The position numbers and the translations under genes are program-made. Below are positions 19,280-28,245 of a stretch of DNA of 64,000 bases, one piece after another. Position 1 is the stretch's first letter. Each line of letters opens with the position of its first letter. The DNA is from CAWCKS01 sp963763485. GTDB taxonomy: Bacteria; Pseudomonadota; Alphaproteobacteria; Rhizobiales; Xanthobacteraceae. The stretch lies in the NCBI GenBank assembly GCA_963763485.1, contig CAVXOW010000008.1, positions 496,001-560,000 on the forward strand. Reading direction: 5' to 3'. The notes beneath the pieces are model-generated. The model was not told where the DNA came from, ran no database searches, and saw only the letters and a program-made list of their open reading frames with translations.

Positions 19280-19491
19280 GCAGCTTTCTTGAGAAAGATG
19301 GTCGGCCGGGTCAAGCGCGGTGACATCTGGCATTCATGCGTGGGGAACGGGCCCCTCGTGCGGAAATGGCGACCGCGGGGCGCCCTGGCGGGCCATCGCT
19401 TTTCGGCATTGATCGAATTGATCAATCTTGACCATCTCCGGCCCGCACCCATCCTGAGAGATATCAACCGCGACAAAGTCAGGAGCAGGAG

Positions 19492-20659
19492 ATGAGTGCC
19501 AGCGAGATCAGGCCATACCGGCTGGCAGTGCCGGATCAAGCGATCGCCGACCTGCGCGACCGGTTGCGCCGCACCCGCTGGTCCGACGAATACGCCGATC
19601 GCGACTGGGATTTTGGCACCGACCAGACCTACCTGAAGGCGCTCTGTAACTACTGGGCCAACGGTTATGACTGGCGCAGCCGCGAGGCCACGCTGAACGC
19701 CTGGCCACACTTCATCGCGCCGATCGACGGACACGAGATTCATTTCATCCACGTCAAGAGCACAGCGCCAAAGGCGCTGCCGCTGCTGATCACCCATGGC
19801 TGGCCGGGATCGTTCGTCGAGATGCTGAAGATCATCCCGATGCTGACCGAGCCCCAGCGCTTCGGCGGCGACGCAAGCGACGCCTTCGACGTCGTCGTGC
19901 CCTCGCTGCCGGGCTTCGGCCTCTCCAGCCGGCCCTTGCAGGCCGGCACCAACCCACGCGTGATCGCCGGCCTGTTTACCAAGCTGATGCAGCGTCTCGG
20001 CCATGACCGCTTCGGCGCGCAAGGCGGCGATTTCGGCGCCAGCGTCACGGTCTGGCTGGCGCGCGATCATGCCGACAAGCTCGCCGGCTTCCATCTCAAC
20101 ATGATGCCCGGTTCACTGCGCCCCTCGCCGGAGGCTCTGGCGGCCAAGCCGCCGTCCGACGCCGAGAAGAAGCTGCTCGCCGAGGGCGCCGATTTTCTTG
20201 AGCGCGAGGGCGGCTACAGCCACATCCAGCGCACCAAGCCGCAAACGCTAGGCTATGGGCTGAACGATTCGCCCGCCGGTCTTGCGGCCTGGATTGTCGA
20301 GAAGTTCTGGACCTGGAGCGATTGCGGCGGTGACGTCGAGTCCGTTTTCAGCCGCGACGAGCTGCTCGACAACGTCTCGATCTACTGGTTCACGCAGACA
20401 ATCACGTCATCGGTCCGACTTTATCGCGAATCCGCGCGCGTGCCGCTGCGGGTCGAGGCTGGCGAGCGGATCACCCCGCCGTTGGGCTTTGCGCGGTTTC
20501 CCGAAAGAGTTGGTCCGGCCGCCGCGGGAATGGCCGGAACGCTTCTTCAACCTCGTGCAGTGGACCGACATGCCGCGCGGCGGGCACTTCGCGGCGATGG
20601 AGCAGCCGGAGCTGCTTGCGGAGGATGTCCGAAAATTCTTCCGGCCGCTGAGGATGTAG
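19492..20659 (+). CDS. epoxide hydrolase (EHN-domain type), 3' frameshift
   Basis: An alpha/beta-hydrolase with the N-terminal epoxide hydrolase domain: RPYRLAVPDQAIADLRDRL, RRTRWSDE, LNAWPHFIAPIDG. Catalytic features: HGWPGS (oxyanion), GAQGGDFGASVTVW with Asp nucleophile, and the late His in MPRGGHFAAMEQPELLAEDV. The late part is in the next frame: the first frame loses homology after LGFARFP and would run on to 21093. Deleting one T of the run at 20497-20499 gives RFPKELVRPPREWPE and an end at 20659, about 388 residues. Opens epoxides to diols in the cytoplasm. A paralogue lies at 58640. Start follows AGGAG. Confidence 0.88.
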
Positions 20660-20672
20660 CGCAACGAAACGC

Positions 20673-20757
20673 CGTCATGCCCGGCCTTGTGCCGGGCATC
20701 CACGTCTTGCCGATGCACCATGAAAACGTGGATGGCCGGGACAAGCCCGGCCATGAC
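20673..20757. repeat. dispersed palindromic element (GTCATGCCCGGCC family)
   Basis: Same family as 5717-5803: GTCATGCCCGGCCTTGTGCC at the left and GGCCGGGACAAGCCCGGCC with ATGAC at the right, about 30 bases of non-paired centre. It separates convergent genes. Confidence 0.8.
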
Positions 20758-20789
20758 AAAGAAATATCCGGCTTAATGACCGCTATTTA

Positions 20790-21560
20790 CTACCGCCAGC
20801 GCAGCAAACGGTTCTCAAGCGCGGTCATGCCCCAGCTGATGCCGACGCCGATCAGGGAGAGCAGGAAGATCAGGGCGAACACGCCGTTGGTCTTGAAGCT
20901 CGCCGCCAGCACCGAGAGGGTCTGGCCGAGGCCGTGCTCGGCGGCAATGATCTCGGCGCCGATCACGCCGAGCAGCGAGAACACGAGGCCGAGCCGCAGG
21001 CCGTTGAAGATGACGGGCACCGCGCTCGGCAGCACGAACTTGCGGAAGATCTGGCTCTCGCTCGCGCCGAGCGTGCGCGCCAGCGTGATGTGATCCGGGT
21101 TGACGCCGCGGCCGCCAGCCACCGTGCTGGTGAGCACGATGAAGAACGTCAGGCTGAAGCCGACCGCGACCTTCGAGCCGAGACCGAGCCCGAACCAGAT
21201 GATGAACAGTGGCGCCAGCGCGATGCGCGGCATCGCGTTGAGCGCGGTCAGGATCGGGCTGAAGATCGCATCGATCGTCGGGCTCGTGACGAACAGCATG
21301 CCGACCAGAATGCCGGTGACGCTGCCGAGCGCGAAGGCCATCACGGTGCCGCCCATCGAGTAGTAGAAATCCTCGAGCAGGCTGTGGGTGACGAAGACCT
21401 CCTCCCACATGAACTTCACAATGCCGCTCGGCCTGCCGATCAGGATCGGATCGATGAATTTGGTGTCGGCGGCGCGCTCCCAGAGGAAGAAGAAGACGGC
21501 AAGGAAGGCGATCCGCGCGGCCCAGACCTGCCAGGCGCTCCAGCGCTTCGTTTCGTTCAT
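20790..21560 (-). CDS. ABC transporter permease, NitT/TauT type
   Basis: 256 residues, six predicted membrane helices. The EAA loop is visible: ARTLGASESQIFRKFVLPSA, with GLRLGLVFSLLGVIGAEIIA following, as in SsuC/TauC/NrtB. It forms the channel for the ATPase encoded immediately upstream. Its ATG overlaps the ATPase stop codon (ATGA at 21557-21560), so the two are translationally coupled. Third gene of a binding protein-ATPase-permease operon on the minus strand. Substrate class (sulfonate, nitrate, pyrimidine, aromatic) cannot be told from the permease. Confidence 0.92.
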   Translation of the reverse strand: MNETKRWSAWQVWAARIAFLAVFFFLWERAADTKFIDPILIGRPSGIVKFMWEEVFVTHSLLEDFYYSMGGTVMAFALGSVTGILVGMLFVTSPTIDAIFSPILTALNAMPRIALAPLFIIWFGLGLGSKVAVGFSLTFFIVLTSTVAGGRGVNPDHITLARTLGASESQIFRKFVLPSAVPVIFNGLRLGLVFSLLGVIGAEIIAAEHGLGQTLSVLAASFKTNGVFALIFLLSLIGVGISWGMTALENRLLRWR

Positions 21561-22381
21561 TGGGTCAATCCTTCCTCGAGCTTGCTCCAGACGTGCGAGT
21601 ACAGCTCGTGATACGCATGGTCTTTCTGCAGGGCGCGCACCGAGCGCGGGCGGCCGAGATCGATCGGCACGTCGGCGATGATGCGTCCGGGCCGCGAACT
21701 CATGACGATGACGCGGTCCGACATCGAGACCGCCTCCGACAGATCGTGGGTGATAAACACGACGGTGCGCTTCTCACGCTGCCACAGCGACAACAACACG
21801 TCCTCGAGCTGCAGCTTGGTTTGCGCATCGAGCGCGCCGAACGGCTCGTCCATCAGCAGGATCGGTGCATCGAGGCTGAACGTGCGCGCCAGCGCGACGC
21901 GCTGGCGCATGCCTTGCGACAGCGCCTTCGGATAGGCGTTCTCAAAGCCCGTCAGGCCGACCTTGTCGAGCAGATCCAGCGCGCGCCGGCGCCGCGCTTC
22001 CGCCGGCACGCCGCGAATTTCGGTGCCGAGCTCGGCGTTGCCGAGCGCTGTGCGCCATGGCGCCAGCGCGTCGCGCGCCAGCATGTAGGCGATGTCATGG
22101 CTGCCGGTGACCGGCGCCTTGCCGTTGACCAGCATGGTACCGCGGCCGACGCCGGCGGGCAGCAGACCGGCCATGAAATTCAACAGCGTGGTCTTGCCGC
22201 AGCCGCTTGGGCCAACGATCGAGACGAACTCGCCGGGCCGCACCCGCAGCGAAAACTCCTTGACCGCGACAAGGTCGCCGAACACGACCGACACCTTGTC
22301 GAGCACGACCGAACCTGCCGGCGCGCCGGACATTGGCTCGGCGTCGGCGGACGCCGACGCCGCCTGAACAGCGATATTCAT
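21557..22381 (-). CDS. ABC transporter ATP-binding protein, NitT/TauT type
   Basis: About 274 residues from ATG 22381; the open frame extends further upstream but the extension is Lys/Arg-rich and unlike a protein start. Walker A GPSGCGKTTLLNF, Q-loop region MLARDALAPWRTALGN, signature ALSQGMRQRVALAR, Walker B ILLMDEPFGALD and switch His FITHDLSEAV are all present. It drives import with the permease at 20790 and the binding protein at 22560. A 178-base gap with a stem-loop separates it from the binding protein gene, a common arrangement when the binding protein is made in excess. Confidence 0.92.
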   Translation of the reverse strand: MNIAVQAASASADAEPMSGAPAGSVVLDKVSVVFGDLVAVKEFSLRVRPGEFVSIVGPSGCGKTTLLNFMAGLLPAGVGRGTMLVNGKAPVTGSHDIAYMLARDALAPWRTALGNAELGTEIRGVPAEARRRRALDLLDKVGLTGFENAYPKALSQGMRQRVALARTFSLDAPILLMDEPFGALDAQTKLQLEDVLLSLWQREKRTVVFITHDLSEAVSMSDRVIVMSSRPGRIIADVPIDLGRPRSVRALQKDHAYHELYSHVWSKLEEGLTQ

Positions 22382-22502
22382 CTTTCGCTCTTCTCGCTTT
22401 TCGCTTTGTTTTCGCTTTCGGCGCCGGCTGGGCTTGCCGACGGCCAAGCGCGCACCACCGGCGCGCGCTTAGCTCTTGAATTTACAACGTTATTGGCGCG
22501 AT

Positions 22503-22527
22503 TTTGCGAGGTTTTCATTCTCGCAAA
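22503..22527 (-). promoter_or_regulatory. intercistronic stem-loop
   Basis: TTTGCGAG (22503-22510) and CTCGCAAA (22520-22527) pair around a 9-base loop, 33 bases after the binding-protein stop. No T-run follows in the transcribed direction, so it looks more like an RNA 3'-end stabiliser or attenuator than a full terminator. Confidence 0.5.
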
Positions 22528-22559
22528 CGGTATTTAGATACCCGCAGAGACTGGCTCGC

Positions 22560-23612
22560 TCAAGGAATTTGCGGCGCCTTGTCCCAGAGAACGTCCTTCG
22601 CATCGAGCTTCTTGTCGATGATCTTCTGGTCGTAGGAGTTGTTGAGGATCTGCTGCAGGCCCGAGCGCTTCACGACAAGGTCCTTGCTGTAGGCCGTGAT
22701 CACGCTCTTCACCCAGCTCCGGCGCATCTCGTCGGCGCCCTCGAGATCGCCGAACGAGATGATCGGCTTGTAGATGTTCAACAGCTCTTCAAAGTTGGCC
22801 GGATCGTTGAACCACTTGGCGGTGTCGGTCATCGCCGCGTAGAACGCCTTCATCAGCTCCGGATTGCCGTCGGCCATCTCGCGGCGCATGGCGAAAATCA
22901 CGTTGGAACCGGATGTCGCCAACACCGACTTCGGGCCTTCGCCGACCGTCATGTCGATCACGGTTTCGCAGGTCTTGTTGAACTGGCAGATCTGCGTCAG
23001 CGGCTGATACATGATGATGGCGTCGATCTGCTTGCCGACAGCAAGCGCGGCATAGCCGGTAACCGGATTGCCGATCGCCACATAGGTGACGTCCTCCGGC
23101 TTCAGGCCGACCTCACCGAGCATCATGTTGAAGTATTTCTCGCTCGAGGTGCCACGCGCGGCGACGCCGATCTTCTTGCCCTTGAAATCCTGCATGATCG
23201 CCGGATAGCCGTCCTTGCGATGCGGCAGCGCCACGTCGTTGCGGACCGAGACCGCCAACACGTTGTTGGGCAGACTGAGACCGACGATCCGGATGTCCGC
23301 GCCGGCGACGATCGAGGCCGCCACCAGGTCGGCGCCACCTTGTGTCACGTCGATCGACTTGCCGATCAGCGCTTGCAGGCCGAGCGAGGTCGAGTTGATC
23401 GTCGTCGGCTCGCAGTGGAAGTTGTATTTTTCGCAGAAGCCTTTCGCCTTGGCGACGATGGCGTGCATGTTCCCGGTCGTGCCGGAGTAATTCTGGATCT
23501 TCAGCGTCTCGCCATTGGCCTTCGGCGTCTGCGCAGCCGCTTGACCTGCGATTGCGAAAAGGCCCACGGCCGCAGCCAGAAACCCGGCGCGCGCCGACGT
23601 CAGAACACTCAT
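22560..23612 (-). CDS. ABC transporter substrate-binding protein, NMT1/SsuA-like
   Basis: About 350 residues from ATG 23612, chosen because GGGAGG sits 8 bases upstream and a clean signal peptide follows (SVLTSARAGFLAAAVGLFAI, cut near GQAAAQ). Periplasmic. Segments LQALIGKSIDVTQGGADLVA, FKGKKIGVAARGTSSEKYFN and AIGNPVTGYAALAVGKQIDA match the NMT1/SsuA fold used for sulfonates, nitrate, thiamine precursors or aromatic acids. First gene of the importer operon. Ligand cannot be named. It lies divergent from the cytochrome P450, so the transported compound may be a P450-pathway substrate (inference). Confidence 0.9.
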   Translation of the reverse strand: MSVLTSARAGFLAAAVGLFAIAGQAAAQTPKANGETLKIQNYSGTTGNMHAIVAKAKGFCEKYNFHCEPTTINSTSLGLQALIGKSIDVTQGGADLVAASIVAGADIRIVGLSLPNNVLAVSVRNDVALPHRKDGYPAIMQDFKGKKIGVAARGTSSEKYFNMMLGEVGLKPEDVTYVAIGNPVTGYAALAVGKQIDAIIMYQPLTQICQFNKTCETVIDMTVGEGPKSVLATSGSNVIFAMRREMADGNPELMKAFYAAMTDTAKWFNDPANFEELLNIYKPIISFGDLEGADEMRRSWVKSVITAYSKDLVVKRSGLQQILNNSYDQKIIDKKLDAKDVLWDKAPQIP

Positions 23613-23776
23613 GAACAACCTCCCACTGGATTTATTGATTATTGGATTCAACATAGTGTGGACTCACATTATTCATAACGCAATGCGAATTGTTGGACTG
23701 CGCGCTTATGCCGTCGCAGCACCCGCCAACGTGGTTAGCGCCAAAAAATTCAACGAACATGATATCTGAGGACCCG

Positions 23777-23808
23777 CGGCAAATACTGAAAAAGCTCAGT
23801 ATTTGCCG
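23777..23808. promoter_or_regulatory. perfect 13-bp inverted repeat upstream of P450
   Basis: CGGCAAATACTGA (23777-23789) and TCAGTATTTGCCG (23796-23808) are exact inverse complements with the loop AAAAGC. A degenerate half-site (ATTTACCGAAC) follows at about 23832. Lying between divergent genes, it cannot be a terminator for either and is best read as an operator for a dimeric regulator. Confidence 0.6.
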
Positions 23809-23859
23809 AATTCCAAAAGCGAGTATGAGGATTTACCGAACTGGCATATTTTTGGGGCC

Positions 23860-23895
23860 AAGATCGCAACCTCTCTCAAGATCGCAACCTCTCTC
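23860..23895 (+). repeat. 18-bp tandem duplication before P450 start
   Basis: AAGATCGCAACCTCTCTC occurs at 23860-23877 and again at 23878-23895, ending 11 bases before the P450 start codon, with GAGGCG as the likely ribosome site. Confidence 0.85.
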
Positions 23896-23906
23896 ATGAG
23901 GCGCCC

Positions 23907-25148
23907 ATGAACGTTCAAACCGCCACGACCCAGGCCGCCGCCGCGGCTCCGCTGTTCAATCCGATGTCGCTCGATTTCATCCGCAATCCCTACCCGGCCT
24001 ACGCGCACCTGCGCGAGACCAGCCCCGTGATGCGGCTGCCGCACCTGAATGCGTTTCTGGTCAGCCGTCATGCCGACGCTGCGTTCGTGCTGCGCGACAA
24101 GCGCTTCGGCAAGGACTTCGTCACCCGCATCACTCGCCGCTACGGCCCCGACGTGCTGAAGGAGCCGATCTATCGCGCGATGGGCCACTGGATGCTGTCG
24201 CAGGATCCGCCGGACCACACCCGGCTCCGTGGCCTTGTCGTCAAAGCCTTCACGTATCGCCGGATCGAGGACATGCGGCCGCGCATTCAGCAGATCGTCG
24301 ACGAGTCGATTGATCGGGTGATCGATCAGGGCCGCATGGACCTGATCCCGGATTTTGCTTTCCGTCTCCCGGTGATCGTGATCTGCGACATGCTCGGCAT
24401 CCCCGAGGAGGACCGCGAGATCTTCTTCACCCGTGAGCGCACCGGCGGCCGGTTGCTTGATCCGGTGCCGCTGTCGCGCGAGGAGATCGACGCCGCCAAC
24501 ACCGCGCACAAGAATTCGGAAGCCTATTTCCAGAAATTGTTCGACCTGCGCCGCCGCCAGCCCGGCGATGATCTCACCACGCAGCTGGTGCAGGCCGAGG
24601 AGGACGGCAGCAAGCTGTCGAACGAGGAATTGACCGCCAATATCATCCTGCTGTTCGGCGCCGGCCATGAGACCACCGTCAACCTGATTGGTAACGGCCT
24701 GCTCGCGCTGCATCGCAATCCCGAGCAGCTCGCCAAGCTGAAGGCCAATCCGCAGCTGATGCCGAACGCGATCGAGGAATTCCTGCGCTACAACTCGTCG
24801 GTGCAGGTCACCGGCCGCGTCGCCATGGAAGACATCGAAGTCGGCGGCACCATGGTCCCGAAGGGCGAGAACGTGATGTGCCTGCTCGGCTCGGCCAATC
24901 ACGATCCCGCTGTCTATCCGGATCGCCCGGACGAGCTCAACATCGAGCGGGCGGATGTGCGGCCGATGTCGTTCGGCGGCGGCATCCATCTCTGCCTCGG
25001 CGCGCAGCTCGCGCGTGCCGAAGCCGCGATCGCCATCGAGACGCTGCTGCGGCGCATCCCGAACCTGCGCATCGATGACGTCGTCAACCCCGACTGGCGG
25101 CCGACCTTCGTGCTGCGCGGCCTGATGCACCTGCCGGCGAGCTGGTAA
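23907..25148 (+). CDS. cytochrome P450, bacterial class I type
   Basis: 413 residues, soluble, full length. I-helix GAGHETT (251-257) with the oxygen-activating acid/Thr pair, K-helix EFLR (E291, R294) and the heme loop SFGGGIHLCLGAQLARAE with Cys363 as heme ligand. MLSQDPPDHTRLRGLVVKAF is the conserved C-helix region. It inserts oxygen into an organic substrate and needs a ferredoxin and reductase; none is encoded nearby. Likely controlled by the inverted repeat at 23777-23808. Followed by a strong terminator. Substrate unknown; terpenoid, steroid or fatty-acid oxidation are all possible for this group. Confidence 0.93.
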   Translation: MNVQTATTQAAAAAPLFNPMSLDFIRNPYPAYAHLRETSPVMRLPHLNAFLVSRHADAAFVLRDKRFGKDFVTRITRRYGPDVLKEPIYRAMGHWMLSQDPPDHTRLRGLVVKAFTYRRIEDMRPRIQQIVDESIDRVIDQGRMDLIPDFAFRLPVIVICDMLGIPEEDREIFFTRERTGGRLLDPVPLSREEIDAANTAHKNSEAYFQKLFDLRRRQPGDDLTTQLVQAEEDGSKLSNEELTANIILLFGAGHETTVNLIGNGLLALHRNPEQLAKLKANPQLMPNAIEEFLRYNSSVQVTGRVAMEDIEVGGTMVPKGENVMCLLGSANHDPAVYPDRPDELNIERADVRPMSFGGGIHLCLGAQLARAEAAIAIETLLRRIPNLRIDDVVNPDWRPTFVLRGLMHLPASW

Positions 25149-25174
25149 GTAAACGTCACAAGCTTCAAATGAAG

Positions 25175-25205
25175 ACGGCCGCGGAGCGATCCGCGGCCGT
25201 TTTTT
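25175..25205 (+). terminator. Rho-independent terminator after P450
   Basis: Stem ACGGCCGCGGA (25175-25185) with TCCGCGGCCGT (25190-25200), loop GCGA, followed directly by a six-T run. It starts 27 bases after the P450 stop. Confidence 0.9.
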
Positions 25206-25210
25206 CTTTC

Positions 25211-25308
25211 GTCATTCCGGGGCATCGCGAAGCGATGAGCCCGGAATCCATAACCACAACAGGGAGTATGGATTCCGGGCCTGGCCCTTTGGGCCATCCC
25301 GGAATGAC
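25211..25308. repeat. dispersed palindromic element (GTCATTCCGGG type)
   Basis: Left GTCATTCCGGGGC pairs with the right GCCATCCCGGAATGAC; inside, GGAATCCATA pairs with TATGGATTCC. It lies between the convergent P450 and TRAP genes. Confidence 0.75.
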
Positions 25309-25313
25309 AAGAC

Positions 25314-26291
25314 TCACATCTTCTTGTACGCGTCGACGATCGCCTGGCCGTCGGCGCCGGCCTTCTTGAGCCAATCGGCTGTCAGCTGCTCACCGATCTT
25401 CTGGAAGCCTGCCTTCAATTCCGGGCTCGGCGGCTGGACGATCATGCCCTTGGCCTTGAGCTGATCGATGTACCAGCCGGACTTGTCCTCCCACGCCTTC
25501 CAGCCGCGCGTCTCGGCGGTCGCCGCCGCCTTCAGGATCGCGTCCTGGGTCGGCTTGTCGAGCGCATCGAACGCTGCCTTGTTGACGAAGGTGATGTCCT
25601 TCGGGATCCAGGCCTGCACGTCGTAGAAATATTTCAGCGACTCCCAGACCTTGGAGTCGTAGCCGGTGCCGCCCGACGACATGAACGAATTGACCACGCC
25701 GGTGGCGAGCGCCTGCGGCAGCTCGGCGGCCTGGATCGTGACCGACTGCGCGCCGACCAGGTCGCCGATCCGCGCGGTGCCGACGTTGTAGGCACGCCAC
25801 TTCAGGCCCTTCATGTCGTCGATGGTGTTGAGCGGCTTGTTGACATAGACGCCCTGCGGCGCCCACGGCACCGCGAACAGCAGCATCAAGCCCTGGGACG
25901 CGAGCTTCTTCTCAACCGCAGCCTTCGATGCCTTGTAGAGCTTCATGGCCTCGGGGAAGCTCGTCGCAAGGAACGGCACGACGTCGACGCCGAACACCGG
26001 GTCCTCGTTTTCGTGCAGCGACAGCAGCACTTCGCCGATCTGCGCCTGTCCGGTTTGCACCGCGCGCTTGATGTCGGGCGCCTTGAACAGCGAAGCGCCG
26101 GGATGAACGGTGATCTGCAGCTTGCCTGCGGTCGCGGTGTCGACATCCTTGGCGAATGCCACGAGGTTTTCGCTGTGCGGGTTGTCCGCCGGGTACGCCG
26201 CCGGCAGATTCCATTTGGTCTGCGCCGATGCGGGGGCAATCCAGAGTGCCGCACCGGCGATCAGGGCGGCGGCAACATAACGCGATTTCAT
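25314..26291 (-). CDS. dctP: TRAP transporter substrate-binding protein (DctP)
   Basis: 325 residues from ATG 26291, with AAGGAGA upstream and a signal peptide (SRYVAAALIAGAALWIAPAS, cut after ASA). DctP features: YPADNPHSENLVAFAKDVD, the IQAAELPQALATGVVNSFM segment, and an Arg in the LKWRAYN region that usually binds the ligand carboxylate. Captures an organic acid in the periplasm for the DctQM channel, driven by ion gradient. It is the last gene of the operon dctQ-dctM-dctP, 35 bases after dctM. The same frame stays open upstream through dctM, which is a chance overlap, not a fusion. Confidence 0.92.
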   Translation of the reverse strand: MKSRYVAAALIAGAALWIAPASAQTKWNLPAAYPADNPHSENLVAFAKDVDTATAGKLQITVHPGASLFKAPDIKRAVQTGQAQIGEVLLSLHENEDPVFGVDVVPFLATSFPEAMKLYKASKAAVEKKLASQGLMLLFAVPWAPQGVYVNKPLNTIDDMKGLKWRAYNVGTARIGDLVGAQSVTIQAAELPQALATGVVNSFMSSGGTGYDSKVWESLKYFYDVQAWIPKDITFVNKAAFDALDKPTQDAILKAAATAETRGWKAWEDKSGWYIDQLKAKGMIVQPPSPELKAGFQKIGEQLTADWLKKAGADGQAIVDAYKKM

Positions 26292-26326
26292 CGATCTTCT
26301 CCTTCGACAAACAAATGGTAACGAAC

Positions 26327-27643
26327 TCAGCTCGGGAACGCGAGCCTCGGCAACAGCAGCACGATATCCGGATATTCGGTGATGATGAACACCGCGACCA
26401 CGAGGAGTGCGAAAAACGGGAACGCCGCGCGCGCCACGTCGAAGGTGTCGCGGCCGCTCATGCTCTGCAGCACGAACAGATTGAAGCCGACCGGCGGGGT
26501 GACCTGCGCCATCTCGACATGGATCACGAGATAGACACCGAACCAGACGAGATCGAGCCCGGCCTGTTTCACCATCGGCAGCACGATCACCGCGGTCAGC
26601 ACGATCATCGAGATGCCGTCGATCAGGCAGCCGAGGATGATGTACATGATGCTGAGATAGGTCGCGAGCATGCCGGGCGTGAGGTTCTGGCCCTTCACCC
26701 ACTCGGCAAGCGCAGCCGGAATTCCGGTATAGGCCATCGCCGCGGTGGTGTAAGCGGCGCCAGCCAGGATCAGCATGATCATGCAGGTCAAGCGCGTCGC
26801 GCTCATCACGCTCTCGAAGAAGGCCTTGCGATTGAGCGTGCCGCTCCACCAGGCGAGCAGCAGCGCGCCGGTAACGCCCCACGCCGCACATTCGGTGGCG
26901 GTGGCAAGACCAAGCATCAGCGAGAAGAACACGGCGAGGATCAGCAGCAGGCAGGGGGCGAGATTTGCCGACTCCCTGAGCTTTTGCCGAAATGGCATCG
27001 GCGGATCGCGCGGCGGCGTCTTCTCCGGATTGAGCAGCGACCACAGCGCGATGTAGCCGGAGTACAGCGCCATCACCAGGATGCCCGGCAGGAAGCCGCC
27101 GAGAAACACCTGCAGCACGGACACGTTCGCGGTGACGGCGTAGACCACCATCGGGATCGACGGCGGGATCAAGAGGCCGAGCGTGCCGGAGCCGGCAAGC
27201 GAGCCGAGGCTCATGTCGCGGTCGTAGCCGCGCTTCTCGAGCTCGGGCAGCGCGATCTTGCCGATCGTGGCGCAGGTCGCGGCCGACGAGCCGGACACCG
27301 CGGCAAAGATACCGCAGCCGACCACGTTGACGTGGATCAGCCGGCCCGGCAGCCACTGCAGCCACGGCGACAGGCCGCGAAACATCTGCTCCGACAGCTT
27401 GGTGCGAAATAGAATCTCGCCCATCCAGATGAACAGCGGCAGCGCGGCGAGCGTCCACGACGCGCTGGCGCTCCAGGTCGTGGTGGCCAGCACACTTCCG
27501 ATCGGCACGCTTGTCGTCAGCGCCATCGCAACCAGGCCGACGAGGCCAAGCGTCACCGCGATCCAGACGCCGCCGGCGAGCACGACGATCATGAAGCCGA
27601 GCAGGATGATCGCGAGCTGGACCATGCCGAGATTGGCAAACAT
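26327..27643 (-). CDS. dctM: TRAP transporter large permease (DctM)
   Basis: 438 residues, about 12 membrane helices, opening with FANLGMVQLAIILLGFMIVV. The conserved stretch AAVSGSSAATCATIGKIALP followed by LAGSGTLGLLIPPSIPMVVY is the diagnostic DctM core. It is the main ion-coupled channel of the TRAP system. Its ATG shares one base with the dctQ stop codon (TGATG at 27643), so translation is coupled. Substrate class is not evident from the permease. Confidence 0.93.
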   Translation of the reverse strand: MFANLGMVQLAIILLGFMIVVLAGGVWIAVTLGLVGLVAMALTTSVPIGSVLATTTWSASASWTLAALPLFIWMGEILFRTKLSEQMFRGLSPWLQWLPGRLIHVNVVGCGIFAAVSGSSAATCATIGKIALPELEKRGYDRDMSLGSLAGSGTLGLLIPPSIPMVVYAVTANVSVLQVFLGGFLPGILVMALYSGYIALWSLLNPEKTPPRDPPMPFRQKLRESANLAPCLLLILAVFFSLMLGLATATECAAWGVTGALLLAWWSGTLNRKAFFESVMSATRLTCMIMLILAGAAYTTAAMAYTGIPAALAEWVKGQNLTPGMLATYLSIMYIILGCLIDGISMIVLTAVIVLPMVKQAGLDLVWFGVYLVIHVEMAQVTPPVGFNLFVLQSMSGRDTFDVARAAFPFFALLVVAVFIITEYPDIVLLLPRLAFPS

Positions 27644-28230
27644 CAGCCGCCCCCGCCCTGCGAGATGCGCTCGATGAATTCGTCCGGGGTCTCGTCCGGG
27701 CTGCCCTGCTCATAGCTCGGGCGGTTGCCGCGCAGCACATTCACCATCTCGTCGATCAGCGCGATCGAGAGAATGGCAAGACCGCCGGTGAAGCCAAGCT
27801 GCGGAATCCACAAGGGCACCGCGAGCACGCCCTGCGCCATGTCGTTGAAGCGCAGGGAATCGTAGGTCATCTGCACGGCGTGGCGCGTGTAATAGAGGAT
27901 GAAGGCAGTGGCGATCGCGAGCGCGGTGACCTCCGCCACCTGCTTGGCGCGGCCTTGCAGCCGCTCCATCATGAGGCCGACGCGGATCATCTCGCCGCGC
28001 TTGAAGGTGTGGGCGAGACCGAGGAACGCCATCGCCGCCATGCACCAGGACGCGATGTCATCGCCAGCCGGGATGTTCAGCGAGAACTGCCGCCCGACCG
28101 ACATCACCATCATGATCGCGAAGACGAGGACCAGGAACGCGCCGGCGGCATAACCGGCAAAGAGATAAAGTGCGTCGAGCGCGCGCCGCAGCGGATGCGG
28201 GGGCCTGCCGCCGTCACCAACCTCGGTCAA
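27643..28230 (-). CDS. dctQ: TRAP transporter small permease (DctQ)
   Basis: 195 residues with four predicted membrane helices (LYLFAGYAAGAFLVLVFAIM, DIASWCMAAMAFLGLAHTFK, AEVTALAIATAFILYYTRHA, IPQLGFTGGLAILSIALIDE). The W-C-M-A-A-M-x-F-L-G-x-x-H-x-F-K-R segment is typical of DctQ. It pairs with DctM in the inner membrane. First intact gene of the operon. Directly upstream (16 bases) is the truncated end of a DadA-like oxidase, which suggests the promoter once lay before a larger operon. Confidence 0.9.
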   Translation of the reverse strand: MTEVGDGGRPPHPLRRALDALYLFAGYAAGAFLVLVFAIMMVMSVGRQFSLNIPAGDDIASWCMAAMAFLGLAHTFKRGEMIRVGLMMERLQGRAKQVAEVTALAIATAFILYYTRHAVQMTYDSLRFNDMAQGVLAVPLWIPQLGFTGGLAILSIALIDEMVNVLRGNRPSYEQGSPDETPDEFIERISQGGGG

Positions 28231-28245
28231 ATCACCCGCCCTCCT

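Noticed and set aside
23777..23808. Rho-independent terminator or riboswitch before the P450 gene
   Set aside because: It lies between divergent starts, has no T-run after the stem in either direction, and no known riboswitch core could be recognised.
25314..27740. 808-codon frame apparently fusing a protein to DctP
   Set aside because: The part above 26291 is out of frame to DctM and Arg/Ala-rich nonsense; DctP has its own signal peptide and ribosome site at 26291.
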